Assembly: GCF_014696105.1 (NCBI RefSeq)
Contig: NZ_JACJPO010000045.1
Coordinates: 1-64,000, forward strand
DNA from: Microcoleus sp. FACHB-1515
Lineage (GTDB): Bacteria; Cyanobacteriota; Cyanobacteriia; Elainellales; Elainellaceae
Direction of reading: 5' to 3'
DNA length: 64,000 bases
This document shows positions 44,966 to 54,351 of the stretch, one piece after another; the first letter of the stretch is position 1, and every line of letters starts with the position of its first letter. The position numbers were made by a program, and so were the translations under genes. The notes beneath the pieces were generated by a model. The model searched no databases, was not told the origin of the DNA, and worked only from the letters and a program-made list of their open reading frames with translations.

Positions 44966-45889
44966 ATGCTGCCAAACTCCATGATGTTTATTGACCCGCA
45001 TGTCCATATGTCATCCCGCACAACCTATGACTATCTGGTGATGCGGCAGTATGGGGTGGTTGCCCTGATCGAACCTGCTTTTTGGCTGGGGCAACCGCGT
45101 ACTAATGTCGGGTCATTTAAAGACTATTTCAGTAGTCTTGTGGGTTGGGAACGATTCCGTGCTGGTCAGTTTGGGGTGCGCCACTATTGCACTCTGTCTA
45201 TCAATCCCAAAGAAGCGAATAATCAGCCTCTAGCGGAGGAAGTGCTGGATCTCCTGCCCCTCTTTGCTTGCAAGGAAGGGGTTGTGGCGATCGGCGAAAT
45301 TGGCTTTGACGAAATGACGAAAGCCGAAGAGAAGTATTTCCGGCTTCAGCTTGAACTGGCGAAGGAATTGGATAAGCCTGTGCTGGTTCACACGCCCCAC
45401 CGCAACAAGAAAGAAGGCACCACCCTCAGCATGGATATTTGCCTGGAACACGGTATCGATCCGCAAAAGGTGATTATCGACCACTGCAACGAGGAAACGG
45501 TGCAGGAAGTGCTAGATCGCGGGTTCTGGTGTGCCTTCTCGATTTACCCGAATACCAAAATGGGCAATGAGCGCATGGTGGAGATTGTGCGGCGATATGG
45601 CAGTCAGCGAGTCATCATTGACAGTGCGGCGGATTGGGGCATGAGCGATCCCTTGGCCGTTCCCAAAACCGCCCAGCTCATGATTCAAAGCGGCATTCCT
45701 CAGGAACAGGTGCGAGCTGTTTCCTATGGCAATGCCCTGGCTGCCTACGGACAGAGCGGCGAAATGAAAGAAGAAGATTGGCTGAATCCGTCTCCTGTGG
45801 ATCAACGGCAGCTTTACAACGGTAACTCGGTTCTGCGGGGACAAATGCCCGTTTACGAAGTTGAGCAGGAGTCTTTGATTATTCGATAA
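44966..45889 (+). CDS. eboB: EboB-type TatD-like metal-dependent hydrolase
   Basis: 307 residues from ATG 44966 (another ATG at 44981). MFIDPHVHMSSRTTYDYLVMRQYGVVALIEPAFW has the metal-binding H-x-H, VVAIGEIGFDEMTKAEEKYFRLQLELAKELDKPVLVHTPHR gives the Glu and His ligands, and KVIIDHCNEET and VIIDSAADWG the remaining His and Asp. This is an amidohydrolase/TatD TIM barrel. The substrate in the ebo pathway is not known. Confidence 0.9.
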   Translation: MLPNSMMFIDPHVHMSSRTTYDYLVMRQYGVVALIEPAFWLGQPRTNVGSFKDYFSSLVGWERFRAGQFGVRHYCTLSINPKEANNQPLAEEVLDLLPLFACKEGVVAIGEIGFDEMTKAEEKYFRLQLELAKELDKPVLVHTPHRNKKEGTTLSMDICLEHGIDPQKVIIDHCNEETVQEVLDRGFWCAFSIYPNTKMGNERMVEIVRRYGSQRVIIDSAADWGMSDPLAVPKTAQLMIQSGIPQEQVRAVSYGNALAAYGQSGEMKEEDWLNPSPVDQRQLYNGNSVLRGQMPVYEVEQESLIIR

Positions 45890-45994
45890 GCAGTTTTTGA
45901 TCGGGCGATCGCCTGATCGAATGGGCGTCTGATTCACGTGCAAACTCAAAAGCCGAACTGAAAAAACAAATTGCTAAATTTAACACCCAATGCC

Positions 45995-46927
45995 ATGAAT
46001 ACAACCCGCGTGCAGGCTACCTCATTGTGGGCTTATCTTCAGCTAACCCGACCCGCCAATGTGTTAACTGCATGGGCAGACATTCTGCTGGGCTATGCGG
46101 CGGCAGGGGAAACCAATCAGATTCAGTCAGTATGGGCTGGACAAGCATCCCTCTTGACGTTAGCGCCGCTGGGCTGGCTGCTGCTAGCAACAACTGGACT
46201 TTATGCCGGAGGCGTCGTGTTCAACGACGTGTTTGACGCCGAACTTGATGCGATCGAACGTCCAGAGCGTCCCATTCCCAGCGGTCGGGCTTCACTGCAA
46301 GGAGCAGCACTTTTGGGCAGTGCGCTTCTGGTGGGTGGTGTGCTGGCGGCGGCACAGGTGTCGCTGATCAGTGCCCTACTCGCGATCGGCATAGCCATTG
46401 CAGCCTTACTCTACGACAGTGGAGGCAAGCATCAGGACACTTGGGGTCCCATCAATATGGGGCTTTGCCGAGGCGGAAATCTGCTTCTAGGGGTGAGTGC
46501 GGCAACAGAGCTACTGCCTGAACGCTGGTTTCTGGCACTACTTCCGATCGCTTATATTGCTGCGGTCACGGCCATCAGTCGGGGAGAAGTTCAGGGTGGC
46601 AAGCGTGAAACGGGTATCTTGGCATTAGTCCTCGCTGGGATTGTGATTTCAGGGCTGTTGGGGCTGGGATTTCTGCCAGTGTATCGTCTGTCTGTGGCGG
46701 TGCCGTTTATTCTGCTATTCGCAGCATTAATTCTGCCCGCATTTGTGAAAGCCACGCGCGATCCCAGCGCGGAAACTATTCGGAATGCGGTGAGATCCGG
46801 AGTGCTGTCGCTGATTGTGATGGATGCGGCGATCGCGGCTGGCTTTGCCGGATGGATCTACGGAGCGATCGTACTGCTATTACTTCCTGTCTCCATTTCC
46901 CTAGCACGTGTCTTTGCTGTCACTTGA
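45995..46927 (+). CDS. eboC: EboC, UbiA-like prenyltransferase
   Basis: 310 residues from ATG 45995. About eight membrane helices. YLQLTRPANVLTAWADILLGYAA, then FNDVFDAELDAIERPERPIPSGRAS, the N-D-x-x-D-x-x-x-D metal-diphosphate motif, and ALLYDSGGKHQDTWGPINMGLCRGGNLLLGVS in place of the second Asp-rich loop. It should join a prenyl chain to a polar acceptor within the plasma membrane. Confidence 0.92.
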   Translation: MNTTRVQATSLWAYLQLTRPANVLTAWADILLGYAAAGETNQIQSVWAGQASLLTLAPLGWLLLATTGLYAGGVVFNDVFDAELDAIERPERPIPSGRASLQGAALLGSALLVGGVLAAAQVSLISALLAIGIAIAALLYDSGGKHQDTWGPINMGLCRGGNLLLGVSAATELLPERWFLALLPIAYIAAVTAISRGEVQGGKRETGILALVLAGIVISGLLGLGFLPVYRLSVAVPFILLFAALILPAFVKATRDPSAETIRNAVRSGVLSLIVMDAAIAAGFAGWIYGAIVLLLLPVSISLARVFAVT

Positions 46928-47020
46928 TTCATCATGTTGCCGGATTAATCAATTCTTGATTTGATTTCGTTTTACCTGATTTCAACTTTCATTCTCAACC
47001 AAACTACTTTCAAATAAACC

Positions 47021-48217
47021 ATGACATTCTTGCTGAATCGGCGTTCCGCTCAGTCGCTGCTGCCTGCTCTCAATCAGCGGTTTGAAGTTAGCTTTCGATA
47101 TGATGTTCACTTTACCGAAGGCTTGTTTCGGACGGAGAATCCGCTCCTTGCCCAAGTGGTCGCCGAGAATGGTGACGCAACGCCCAAGAAAATGTTTGTC
47201 ATTGTTGATGATGGTCTGCTGCCGCACCATTCTCAGCTTTTAAATCAGATTCAAGCTTACAGCGAGCATTATCCCAGTCTGACCTTACCTGTTCCCCCGA
47301 TGGTGGTGCCGGGGGGCGAGGCTGCGAAGAATAATTCGTTGCTCATTGAACAACTGCATCGGACAATGGACGCGATCGGCTTATGTCGTCATTCCTATGT
47401 GGTCGCGATCGGCGGTGGGGCTGTCCTCGACATGGCAGGCTATGCCGCTGCAACGGCGCATCGGGGAATTCGGCTGATTCGCGTACCCACAACGGTTCTG
47501 GCGCAGAACGATTCGGGGATCGGCGTCAAGAATGGCATCAATGCCTTTGATAAAAAGAACTTCTTGGGCACCTTTGCGCCGCCCTATGCCGTGCTGAACG
47601 ACTTTGAGTTCTTAACGACGCTAGACGATCGCGACTGGCGAGCAGGCATGGCAGAAGCGATCAAAGTGGCACTGATTAAAGATCCTCAGTTTTTTGCGGC
47701 GATCGAAACTCGATCAGAAGCATTGGCACAGCGGGACATGGGCGCGATGCAGCAGTTCATCTATCGGTGTGCTCAGCTTCACCTAGAGCATATTGCCGGA
47801 CATGGCGATCCGTTTGAGTTGGGGTCATCCCGTCCCCTGGATTTCGGGCACTGGGCAGCCCATCGGCTGGAGCGGCTGACCCAATACGAACTGCGGCACG
47901 GCGAGGCGGTGGCGATCGGGATTGCCCTGGATGCTACCTATTCCTATCTGGTCGATCTGCTGCCAGAAACGGATTGGCAGCGCATCTGCAACACTTTGAA
48001 GACCTTGGGATTTAATCTGTTTGTGCCAGAGCTGACCAGTTACCTATCTGAACCAGAGCATCCGCTATCGCTGTTTCGAGGGCTGATCGAATTTCAAGAG
48101 CATTTGGGTGGAGAACTGACGCTGATGCTGTTAACCCAGGTAGGTAAAGGCGTCGAAGTTCATCAGGTTGACCTGGAGCAATACCGTAGAGCGATCGTCT
48201 ACCTGTCGCGTTTCTAA
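47021..48217 (+). CDS. eboD: EboD, sugar-phosphate cyclase of the dehydroquinate synthase superfamily
   Basis: 398 residues. FVIVDDGLLPHH, VPGGEAAKNN, VVAIGGGAVLDMAGYAAATAHRGIRLIRVPTTVLAQNDSGIGVKNGINAFDKKNFLGTFAPP and the metal ligands in ELRHGEAVAIG and the DFGHWAAHRLE region define the NAD-dependent cyclase fold. In place of the AroB lysine/arginine pattern it has the 'KKNFLGTFAPP' form of 2-epi-5-epi-valiolone-like cyclases. It probably cyclises a heptulose phosphate-type sugar to a cyclitol head group for EboC. Confidence 0.92.
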   Translation: MTFLLNRRSAQSLLPALNQRFEVSFRYDVHFTEGLFRTENPLLAQVVAENGDATPKKMFVIVDDGLLPHHSQLLNQIQAYSEHYPSLTLPVPPMVVPGGEAAKNNSLLIEQLHRTMDAIGLCRHSYVVAIGGGAVLDMAGYAAATAHRGIRLIRVPTTVLAQNDSGIGVKNGINAFDKKNFLGTFAPPYAVLNDFEFLTTLDDRDWRAGMAEAIKVALIKDPQFFAAIETRSEALAQRDMGAMQQFIYRCAQLHLEHIAGHGDPFELGSSRPLDFGHWAAHRLERLTQYELRHGEAVAIGIALDATYSYLVDLLPETDWQRICNTLKTLGFNLFVPELTSYLSEPEHPLSLFRGLIEFQEHLGGELTLMLLTQVGKGVEVHQVDLEQYRRAIVYLSRF

Positions 48218-48259
48218 TCGCTCATTCTTCTGGTTCTCATTTCCTCACTCATAACATCC

Positions 48260-49471
48260 ATGCATCTTTCCACTCCCTCACCGCTGCATCTCACGTATTG
48301 CACGAACATTCATCCAGGCGAAAGCTGGGATGCGATCGATCGCAACCTGAAAACCTACCTGCCGATTTTGAAACAGCGGCTCAGCCCGCATCAGCCTTTT
48401 GGCGTCGGATTGCGGTTGGCGGATGCTGCGACAGATGATTTGTTAGCCAAGGATACTCTGAGTCAGTTTCAAACCTGGTTGCAGGAGCAGGGTCTATATG
48501 TGTTCACGGTGAATGGTTTTCCCTTCGGCGGATTCCATCATCAAGTTGTGAAAGATCGGGTTTATGCGCCGGACTGGTCGATCCAGGAACGCCTGACCTA
48601 TACGCAACGCTTGATTCGCATCTTGGCAGTTCTGCTGCCCGAAGGCATGGACGGCGGAATTTCAACCCTGCCTCTGTCTTACAAACCTTGGTGGCAGGAG
48701 GATGCAATGGAGCGGGTGTTTCAGCACAGCACGCTCCATCTGGCGCAGGCGGTGATGACAATGGCGCAGGTTCATCAGGAAACGGGGAAACTGATTCACC
48801 TGGATTTGGAGCCGGAACCGGATGGGCTGATTGAAAACGCACAGGAGACAATCGCCTTTTTCCAGAACTGGCTGCTGCCGATCGGCATTCCTGCCTTGAT
48901 GAAGCGTTTAGGAGTTCATGCGGAGACGGCAGAAACCTTGCTGCGACGGCACATTCGCCTCTGCTATGATACCTGCCACTTTGCGGTAGAGTACGAGGAG
49001 CCAAAGTCTGCCCTGACAGCACTGCAACAGGCTGGGATTGCGATCGGTAAGTTTCAGCTCAGTGCTGCCCTCAAAATTGCCCTGCCAGATCTGGCTCAGC
49101 GTCAATCCTTGGTGGAAGCCCTGTCTCCCTTTGCAGAATCGACCTATCTGCATCAGGTGATTAGCCGCTCCGCAGACGGCACGCTCCAGCACTATACCGA
49201 CTTGACAAATGCTCTGCCGTCTCTCAATACCGATGAGGCGATCGAATGGCGTATTCATTTTCATGTACCTATTTTTATTGACCAGTATTCTACGTTTGCT
49301 TCTACGCAGGATCATATCTGTCATGTTTTGGAAAATTTATCGCTTGCGCCCGAATGTACTCATCTAGAAATCGAAACCTACACCTGGGATGTGTTACCTG
49401 CTGACATGAAGGTTGACATTCTTGATTCGATCGAACGGGAATATCTTTGGGTGATGAAAACGCTGCTTTAA
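48260..49471 (+). CDS. eboE: EboE, metabolite traffic protein (TIM-barrel type)
   Basis: 403 residues. LHLTYCTNIHPGESWDAIDRNLKTYLPILKQRL, VFTVNGFPFGGFHHQVVKDRVYAPDWSIQERLTYTQRL, LHLDLEPEPDGLIENAQETIAFF and LCYDTCHFAVEYEEP fit the EboE branch of the xylose-isomerase-like superfamily, with Glu, Asp and His that may bind metal. It may isomerise or hydrolyse the cyclitol intermediate. It lies 42 nt after eboD. Confidence 0.9.
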   Translation: MHLSTPSPLHLTYCTNIHPGESWDAIDRNLKTYLPILKQRLSPHQPFGVGLRLADAATDDLLAKDTLSQFQTWLQEQGLYVFTVNGFPFGGFHHQVVKDRVYAPDWSIQERLTYTQRLIRILAVLLPEGMDGGISTLPLSYKPWWQEDAMERVFQHSTLHLAQAVMTMAQVHQETGKLIHLDLEPEPDGLIENAQETIAFFQNWLLPIGIPALMKRLGVHAETAETLLRRHIRLCYDTCHFAVEYEEPKSALTALQQAGIAIGKFQLSAALKIALPDLAQRQSLVEALSPFAESTYLHQVISRSADGTLQHYTDLTNALPSLNTDEAIEWRIHFHVPIFIDQYSTFASTQDHICHVLENLSLAPECTHLEIETYTWDVLPADMKVDILDSIEREYLWVMKTLL

Positions 49472-49685
49472 TACATCATTTTCATCATCTTCAATGCTGT
49501 TCCAAACAAATGCTGTTTCAAACAAGTGTTCTTCACCGAACAGATATTATCGATCGGGTTAAGGGCGAAGCATTTGCAGCAATAAGCTTACATCGAAATA
49601 CCCCAACGCAGATGAATAATTCAGATTAAATTCAACTCCATCCACTGATTCCTGTACTTTTCTCTGTTCTTCTCTGAGCGATTTT

Positions 49686-51059
49686 ATGAAAAAAACTGTT
49701 GTCATCAATGTTGTTGGACTGAGTTCAAGACTGTTAGGAGAACATACCCCGCAATTAAACAAATGGATTGCTCAGGGACATCTTGCCACCATTCAGCCCG
49801 TTTTGCCTGCTGTCACCTGCACGGCACAGTCAACTTATTTGACAGGACGTTATCCTGCTGAGCATGGCATTGTTGCAAATGGCTGGTATTTCCACGATGA
49901 CTGTGAAGTCAAGTTTTGGCGGCAGTCGAATAAATTGGTGCAGAGTCCGAAGATCTGGGATATTGCCCGCAGCATCGACCCCAGCTTTACCTGTGCCAAT
50001 CTGTTCTGGTGGTACAACATGTATTCCACTGTGGACTATGCGGTGACACCGCGCCCCATGTATCCCGCTGATGGTCGGAAACTGCCCGACATCTACACCC
50101 AGCCGACTGAACTGCGATCGGTGCTCAACGCTGAATTCGGTGAGTTTCCCCTGTTCAAATTCTGGGGTCCGGCGACTTCAGCAGAATCGAGCGAATGGAT
50201 CGCAAAGTCGGCAAAGCGAGTGGAGGAAATGTACAGCCCCACGCTGACGCTAATCTACCTGCCCCATCTCGACTATTGTTTGCAAAAGATCGGCTGTCAG
50301 CCGCATGAAATTGCTCAGGATTTAGGCGAAATTGACGCAATTTGTGGCGACCTGATTGCTTACTACGAGCAGCGCGGCGCACAGGTGATTGTCCTGTCGG
50401 AGTATGGCATTACCCCGGTAGATCAGCCAATTCACCTGAATCGAGTCCTGCGCGAGGCGGGACTGCTGCAAGTGCGGGAAGAGCTAGGTCGGGAACTGCT
50501 GGATGCGGGCGCGAGCAAGGCATTTGCCGTAGCGGATCACCAGATTGCCCATGTGTATGTCAACGATCCGAGTTGTCTAGAGAAGGTCAAACAACTGCTG
50601 GAACAAACGGAGGGCATCGATCGAGTGCTAGATGAGGCAGGGAAGGAAGCGTATCATCTGGCTCACCCGCGATCGGGTGATTTAGTGGCCGTTGCCAAGC
50701 CGAATGCCTGGTTTACCTACTACTACTGGCTAGACGATCGCAAAGCCCCGGATTTCGCCAGAACAGTTGATATTCACCGCAAACCGGGCTACGACCCTGC
50801 CGAACTCTTTATCGATCCCAAACTCAAATTGCCAAAGCTAAAGCTTGGCTTGACGCTGCTAAAGAAGAAACTGGGATTCCGATATCTGATGGATGTCATT
50901 CCTCTGGATGCGAGTGTCGTCAAAGGATCGCATGGTCACATAACGCCATCCCCCGCAGATTGTCCTTTGCTGATCACTCGTCAAACTGGCCTGCTGCAAA
51001 AGGATTCCCTAGAGGCGATCGACGTTTTCAATGTGATTTTGAGTCATTTGAAAGGTTAG
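49686..51059 (+). CDS. eboF: EboF, alkaline-phosphatase/phosphodiesterase-superfamily protein
   Basis: 457 residues. VVINVVGLSSRLLGEHTPQLNKWI, PAVTCTAQSTYLTGRYPAEHGIVANGW carries the nucleophile Thr in 'TCTAQS' with the surrounding nucleotide pyrophosphatase pattern. LIYLPHLDYCLQKIG (D-x-x-x), VIVLSEYGITPVDQPIHLNRVL and KGSHGHITPSPADCPLLI (His) supply metal ligands. It probably removes a phosphate or alkylphosphate group from the pathway product. Last gene of the ebo cluster; 214 nt separate it from eboE. Confidence 0.92.
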   Translation: MKKTVVINVVGLSSRLLGEHTPQLNKWIAQGHLATIQPVLPAVTCTAQSTYLTGRYPAEHGIVANGWYFHDDCEVKFWRQSNKLVQSPKIWDIARSIDPSFTCANLFWWYNMYSTVDYAVTPRPMYPADGRKLPDIYTQPTELRSVLNAEFGEFPLFKFWGPATSAESSEWIAKSAKRVEEMYSPTLTLIYLPHLDYCLQKIGCQPHEIAQDLGEIDAICGDLIAYYEQRGAQVIVLSEYGITPVDQPIHLNRVLREAGLLQVREELGRELLDAGASKAFAVADHQIAHVYVNDPSCLEKVKQLLEQTEGIDRVLDEAGKEAYHLAHPRSGDLVAVAKPNAWFTYYYWLDDRKAPDFARTVDIHRKPGYDPAELFIDPKLKLPKLKLGLTLLKKKLGFRYLMDVIPLDASVVKGSHGHITPSPADCPLLITRQTGLLQKDSLEAIDVFNVILSHLKG

Positions 51060-51144
51060 AAGCGATCGCGGCGTTTAACAAAGCGATCGAAAGCAGATGC
51101 GGCAGCGATTGGGCAGGTAGCTTGCGGCTGTCTGGGCGATCGAG

Positions 51145-51603
51145 CTAACCCTCGCTCCGACCGTTCCCGTTGAATTGCTGGGTTAGTACTTCAAGAAGCT
51201 GAGTCACCGTGCTGCGAAATTCAGCGCGATCGATTTCTGCTTGGCTGCGGTCTTGCACAGCTTGCTGAGCTAAAGATTCAACCGTGATGCTCAACTCTGA
51301 AACTTGCGTACTCAACTGGTCAACCCGTTCTGTCAACTGGTCAACTCGTTCTGTCAACTGGTCAACTCGTTCTGTCAACTGGTCAACCCGATCGCCCAAC
51401 CGATCGAGCTTGATTGCAAGTACGTCTAATTGCTGCTGGGTGCGGTCTTGCCGCTCTCCCAATAGCGCGATCGCGCTGGTGTTGAGTTCTTGCTGAGCGG
51501 CCACGCGATCGAGCCTGGCATTTGCTGATTCTGCGTAGCGAGCCGCAGACGCAAGCAATTCTTTTACGTCTTCAAATTCGTCTCGCGTTACTGTCGCTGT
51601 CAT
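51145..51603 (-). CDS. Coiled-coil protein with QLTERVD heptads
   Basis: 152 residues from ATG 51603. After TRDEFEDVKELLASAARYAESANARLDRVAAQQELNTSA the middle is a pure heptad coiled coil: RLGDRVDQLTERVDQLTERV, with four copies of DQLTERV and a fifth, DQLSTQV. The DNA repeats at 21 bp on the minus strand (51310-51390). It should form a rod or trimeric stalk without a membrane anchor. Proteins of this type are frequent in cyanobacteria and have no defined function. Confidence 0.85.
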   Translation of the reverse strand: MTATVTRDEFEDVKELLASAARYAESANARLDRVAAQQELNTSAIALLGERQDRTQQQLDVLAIKLDRLGDRVDQLTERVDQLTERVDQLTERVDQLSTQVSELSITVESLAQQAVQDRSQAEIDRAEFRSTVTQLLEVLTQQFNGNGRSEG

Positions 51604-51702
51604 GTTAATTGAGCCTCACTTGCTTCAATTCTACGGTTGATGCGGCTGAACGAATTGATGGTGCAGATGCAAAGCTAGCGATCGAGCGAATGAAGCAGTT
51701 GC

Positions 51703-52206
51703 TTACTCAGCTTTTAAAACAGAATCGTTGTTGGCACCGAGCGTGAGGCTGAGCGATCGCTCGTCTTGCAGGCCGCGCACCGCTTGGCGATACACATCGT
51801 AATTCGTCGGCAGCGTTTGCGTCCGGCCTTCGGCTTCAAACGTCAAGGCGTAATCTTCGCTTTTGATCAGTTCGGGCTGCGTCATTTCTTCGCTGCTGGT
51901 GCGGCGACGCGCTTCGAGTTCATCCACAGTCGGACGGGGCGGCAGTTCCGGCCAGTAGAGTCCGCGATCGTCTGGCCCGGTTACTGCTCGATCGGGTCGT
52001 TCCCCGTTGCGAATTTCCAGCGTGGTCGAGGCAAATTTTTCGATGCGCGGACGGCGATCGCCACCCAAATTTGGTGAATACTGCACCTGCCAGGTGTAGC
52101 TGACTTGGGCGATCGGTTCATAGCGGTTGGTTGTGACCGTATCGCAGCCGACCAATAGCGCCGACAGGCCAGCGAATAAAGCGATCGATCGAGCTTTCGG
52201 ATGCAT
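51703..52206 (-). CDS. Putative lipoprotein of unknown function
   Basis: 167 residues from ATG 52206. IALFAGLSALLVGCDTV is a lipoprotein signal with the lipobox LVGC. The rest (QVSYTWQVQYSPNLGGDRRPRIEKF, ASTTLEIRNGERPDRAVTG, YWPELPPRPTVDELEARRR, YALTFEAEGRTQTLPTNYDVYRQAVRG) reads as a small beta-rich domain exposed outside the membrane. I cannot assign a family. It lies just downstream of the sugar importer genes, on the same strand. Confidence 0.75.
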   Translation of the reverse strand: MHPKARSIALFAGLSALLVGCDTVTTNRYEPIAQVSYTWQVQYSPNLGGDRRPRIEKFASTTLEIRNGERPDRAVTGPDDRGLYWPELPPRPTVDELEARRRTSSEEMTQPELIKSEDYALTFEAEGRTQTLPTNYDVYRQAVRGLQDERSLSLTLGANNDSVLKAE

Positions 52207-52263
52207 AAGCGTCAAAATGGGGCGACGGTAAAGTTGACACCCTTCGCCCCAGTATAGTTGCCG

Positions 52264-53427
52264 TTAGCGAGCGACTGCCGCCCGCCGCCGACTAAAAACC
52301 GCATCTCCAGTTTCGACATCAAACCAGTGCAGATTTTCCGCAGGCAGTGCCAGATTGAGCGTTTGATTTTGCCAGTTGCGATCGGGCGGCAACAAAGCCC
52401 GCAGCACAACGGCAGCGGTGTCCGTCGAGTCGAGATGTTCGGGGCGCATCGTACTCATCAGTGGACGATTGGAGCTGTTGCGATCGCTCAGCACTTCGAC
52501 ACTGACCAAATTGTGCATTCCCAAGTTTTCTACTAAGAAGACGCGACCTTGAACAACCTGCTGATCGCTGGCTTCGGCCAGACGCACATGTTCCGGACGA
52601 ATGCCCATGACAACTTGGCGCGGGGCAGAGCCGCCCTGCAAAGGAAGCGGAATGCGGAAGTTGCCAACAATGGCCGATCGCCCATCGCAGGGAACCGTCA
52701 CCAAGTTCATCTGGGGACTGCCGACAAATCCGGCCACAAAGCGGTTGGCAGGATTGTTGTAGATTTCGTGGGGCGGAGCAAGCTGCTGCACCAAGCCTTG
52801 ATTGAGAACGGCCACTTTTGAGGAAAGCGTCATCGCCTCGGTTTGGTCGTGCGTTACATAAACAACAGGAACTTGCTGCGCGTCGAATAGCTGCTTGAGT
52901 TCTGCCCGGACTCGTTCGCGCAATAGGGCATCCAGGTTCGACAGCGGTTCATCCAGCAAGAAAATATCCGACTGGCGCACCAGAGCGCGACCCAGCGCGA
53001 CCCGCTGCCGCTGACCTCCCGATAGCTGTCCGGGTTTGCGATCCATCAGGCCACCCAGGTCGAGCGACTGAGCAGCGTGGGCGACGCGCTGTTTAATTTC
53101 CGCTTCAGGAACATGCTTGAGCCGCAGACCCGATCGCAAGTTGTCATATACGCTCAGGTGCGGATAGAGCGCGTAGCTTTGGAACACCATTGCAATGTTG
53201 CGATCGCCCGGACGCAAATTCGTCACGTCGCGCCCGCCGATCAAAACTTGTCCTTGTGTGGGCTGTTCCAATCCGGCAATCAACCGCAAAACAGTGGATT
53301 TTCCGCAGCCCGACGGCCCCAGCAGCGTCAGAAATTCGTTGTCGTCAACCGTCAAGCTGACATCGCGAACGGGCACGACTTTGGGCGAATAGGTTTTGTT
53401 GAGGTGGACTAATTCGAGTTTTGCCAT
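52264..53427 (-). CDS. Sugar ABC transporter ATPase (MalK/UgpC/GgtA type)
   Basis: 387 residues. Walker A GPSGCGKST, Q-loop MVFQSYALYPHLSV, signature LSGGQRQRVALGRALVRQ, Walker B IFLLDEPLSNLDA and H-loop VVYVTHDQTEAM are all intact. The C-terminal ~130 residues form the TOBE-type regulatory domain (MGIRPEHVRLAEASDQQVVQGRV) of MalK-like ATPases. It powers the permeases encoded directly upstream, completing a one-operon importer for trehalose, maltose or glucosylglycerol. It starts 33 nt after the second permease gene. Confidence 0.96.
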   Translation of the reverse strand: MAKLELVHLNKTYSPKVVPVRDVSLTVDDNEFLTLLGPSGCGKSTVLRLIAGLEQPTQGQVLIGGRDVTNLRPGDRNIAMVFQSYALYPHLSVYDNLRSGLRLKHVPEAEIKQRVAHAAQSLDLGGLMDRKPGQLSGGQRQRVALGRALVRQSDIFLLDEPLSNLDALLRERVRAELKQLFDAQQVPVVYVTHDQTEAMTLSSKVAVLNQGLVQQLAPPHEIYNNPANRFVAGFVGSPQMNLVTVPCDGRSAIVGNFRIPLPLQGGSAPRQVVMGIRPEHVRLAEASDQQVVQGRVFLVENLGMHNLVSVEVLSDRNSSNRPLMSTMRPEHLDSTDTAAVVLRALLPPDRNWQNQTLNLALPAENLHWFDVETGDAVFSRRRAAVAR

Positions 53428-53460
53428 GATTTTTTCCCAGATAAATGAATTGCGATTGGA

Positions 53461-54348
53461 TTAGCCTTTGACTGCGCCTGCGGTCAGCCCTTGAACGATC
53501 TTGCGCTGGAAGAACAGCACCAGGAGGACAAGCGGCAACGTGCCCACGACGGTGGCAGCAGCGATCGCCCCATACGGAATTTCAAACGACGACGCGCCAC
53601 CAAGCTGCGAGGCTGCAACTGGAATCGTCTTCATGTTCTCGTCGGTGATGAAGGTCAAGGCGAAGATGAATTCGTTCCAGGCGAAGATGAACGTTAAAAT
53701 TCCGGTCGTCACCAAAGCAGGGACAGTCATCGGCAGCAGAATTTTGGTGAGCATCTGCGTGGTGTTGTAGCCGTCTACTTTTGCGGCGTCTTCGAGATCT
53801 TTTGGCAGTTGCTCAAAAAACGATCGCAGCACCAAAATCGTCAGCGGCAGGTTAATCGCCGTGTAGGGAATGATCAAGGCGAGGTAGTTGTTGCCCAGGT
53901 GCAGCAGTTGAATAATTTCCAGCAAACCGAGAAACAAGAGCACACCGGGGAACAACGTCACGATCAGAACGCCTGCCAGAATCGCTCTTTGTCCGCGTGG
54001 GCGCAGTCGGGCAAGTGCATAGGCGGCAGGCGTTCCCAAAGCCAAACACAGCAAGGTCGAAACGATCGACACAAACGCACTGTTGAGGATATATCGCCAG
54101 AAGGGACGCCGCTCAAACAGTTCGGCATAGTGCTGAAAGGTGAAGCGGGTCGGAAAGTACACCGTCGGCACAGCCGTGATGTCTTCGTTGACCTTAAAAG
54201 AAGTCAAAAGCTGCCACAGAATCGGCGCAAGACAAAAGATTACAACCCCAACGATCGCAATCCACCGCAAAATTTCGCCGATTCGGGCGCTGGTTGGTTT
54301 GCCTGTGGGAGCCGCCGCGCTGCGACGGTCTTGAATCGTAGTTGCCAT
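53461..54348 (-). CDS. Sugar ABC transporter permease 2 (MalG/GgtD type)
   Basis: 295 residues, six membrane helices. LLTSFKVNEDITAVPTVYFPTRFTFQHY, YILNSAFVSIVSTLLCLALGTPAAYALARL, the coupling segment LPKDLEDAAKVDGYNTTQMLTKILLPMTVPALVT and the ending VQGLTAGAVKG are diagnostic of MalG-like permeases. Three nt separate it from the other permease gene. Confidence 0.95.
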   Translation of the reverse strand: MATTIQDRRSAAAPTGKPTSARIGEILRWIAIVGVVIFCLAPILWQLLTSFKVNEDITAVPTVYFPTRFTFQHYAELFERRPFWRYILNSAFVSIVSTLLCLALGTPAAYALARLRPRGQRAILAGVLIVTLFPGVLLFLGLLEIIQLLHLGNNYLALIIPYTAINLPLTILVLRSFFEQLPKDLEDAAKVDGYNTTQMLTKILLPMTVPALVTTGILTFIFAWNEFIFALTFITDENMKTIPVAASQLGGASSFEIPYGAIAAATVVGTLPLVLLVLFFQRKIVQGLTAGAVKG

Positions 54349-54351
54349 TGG

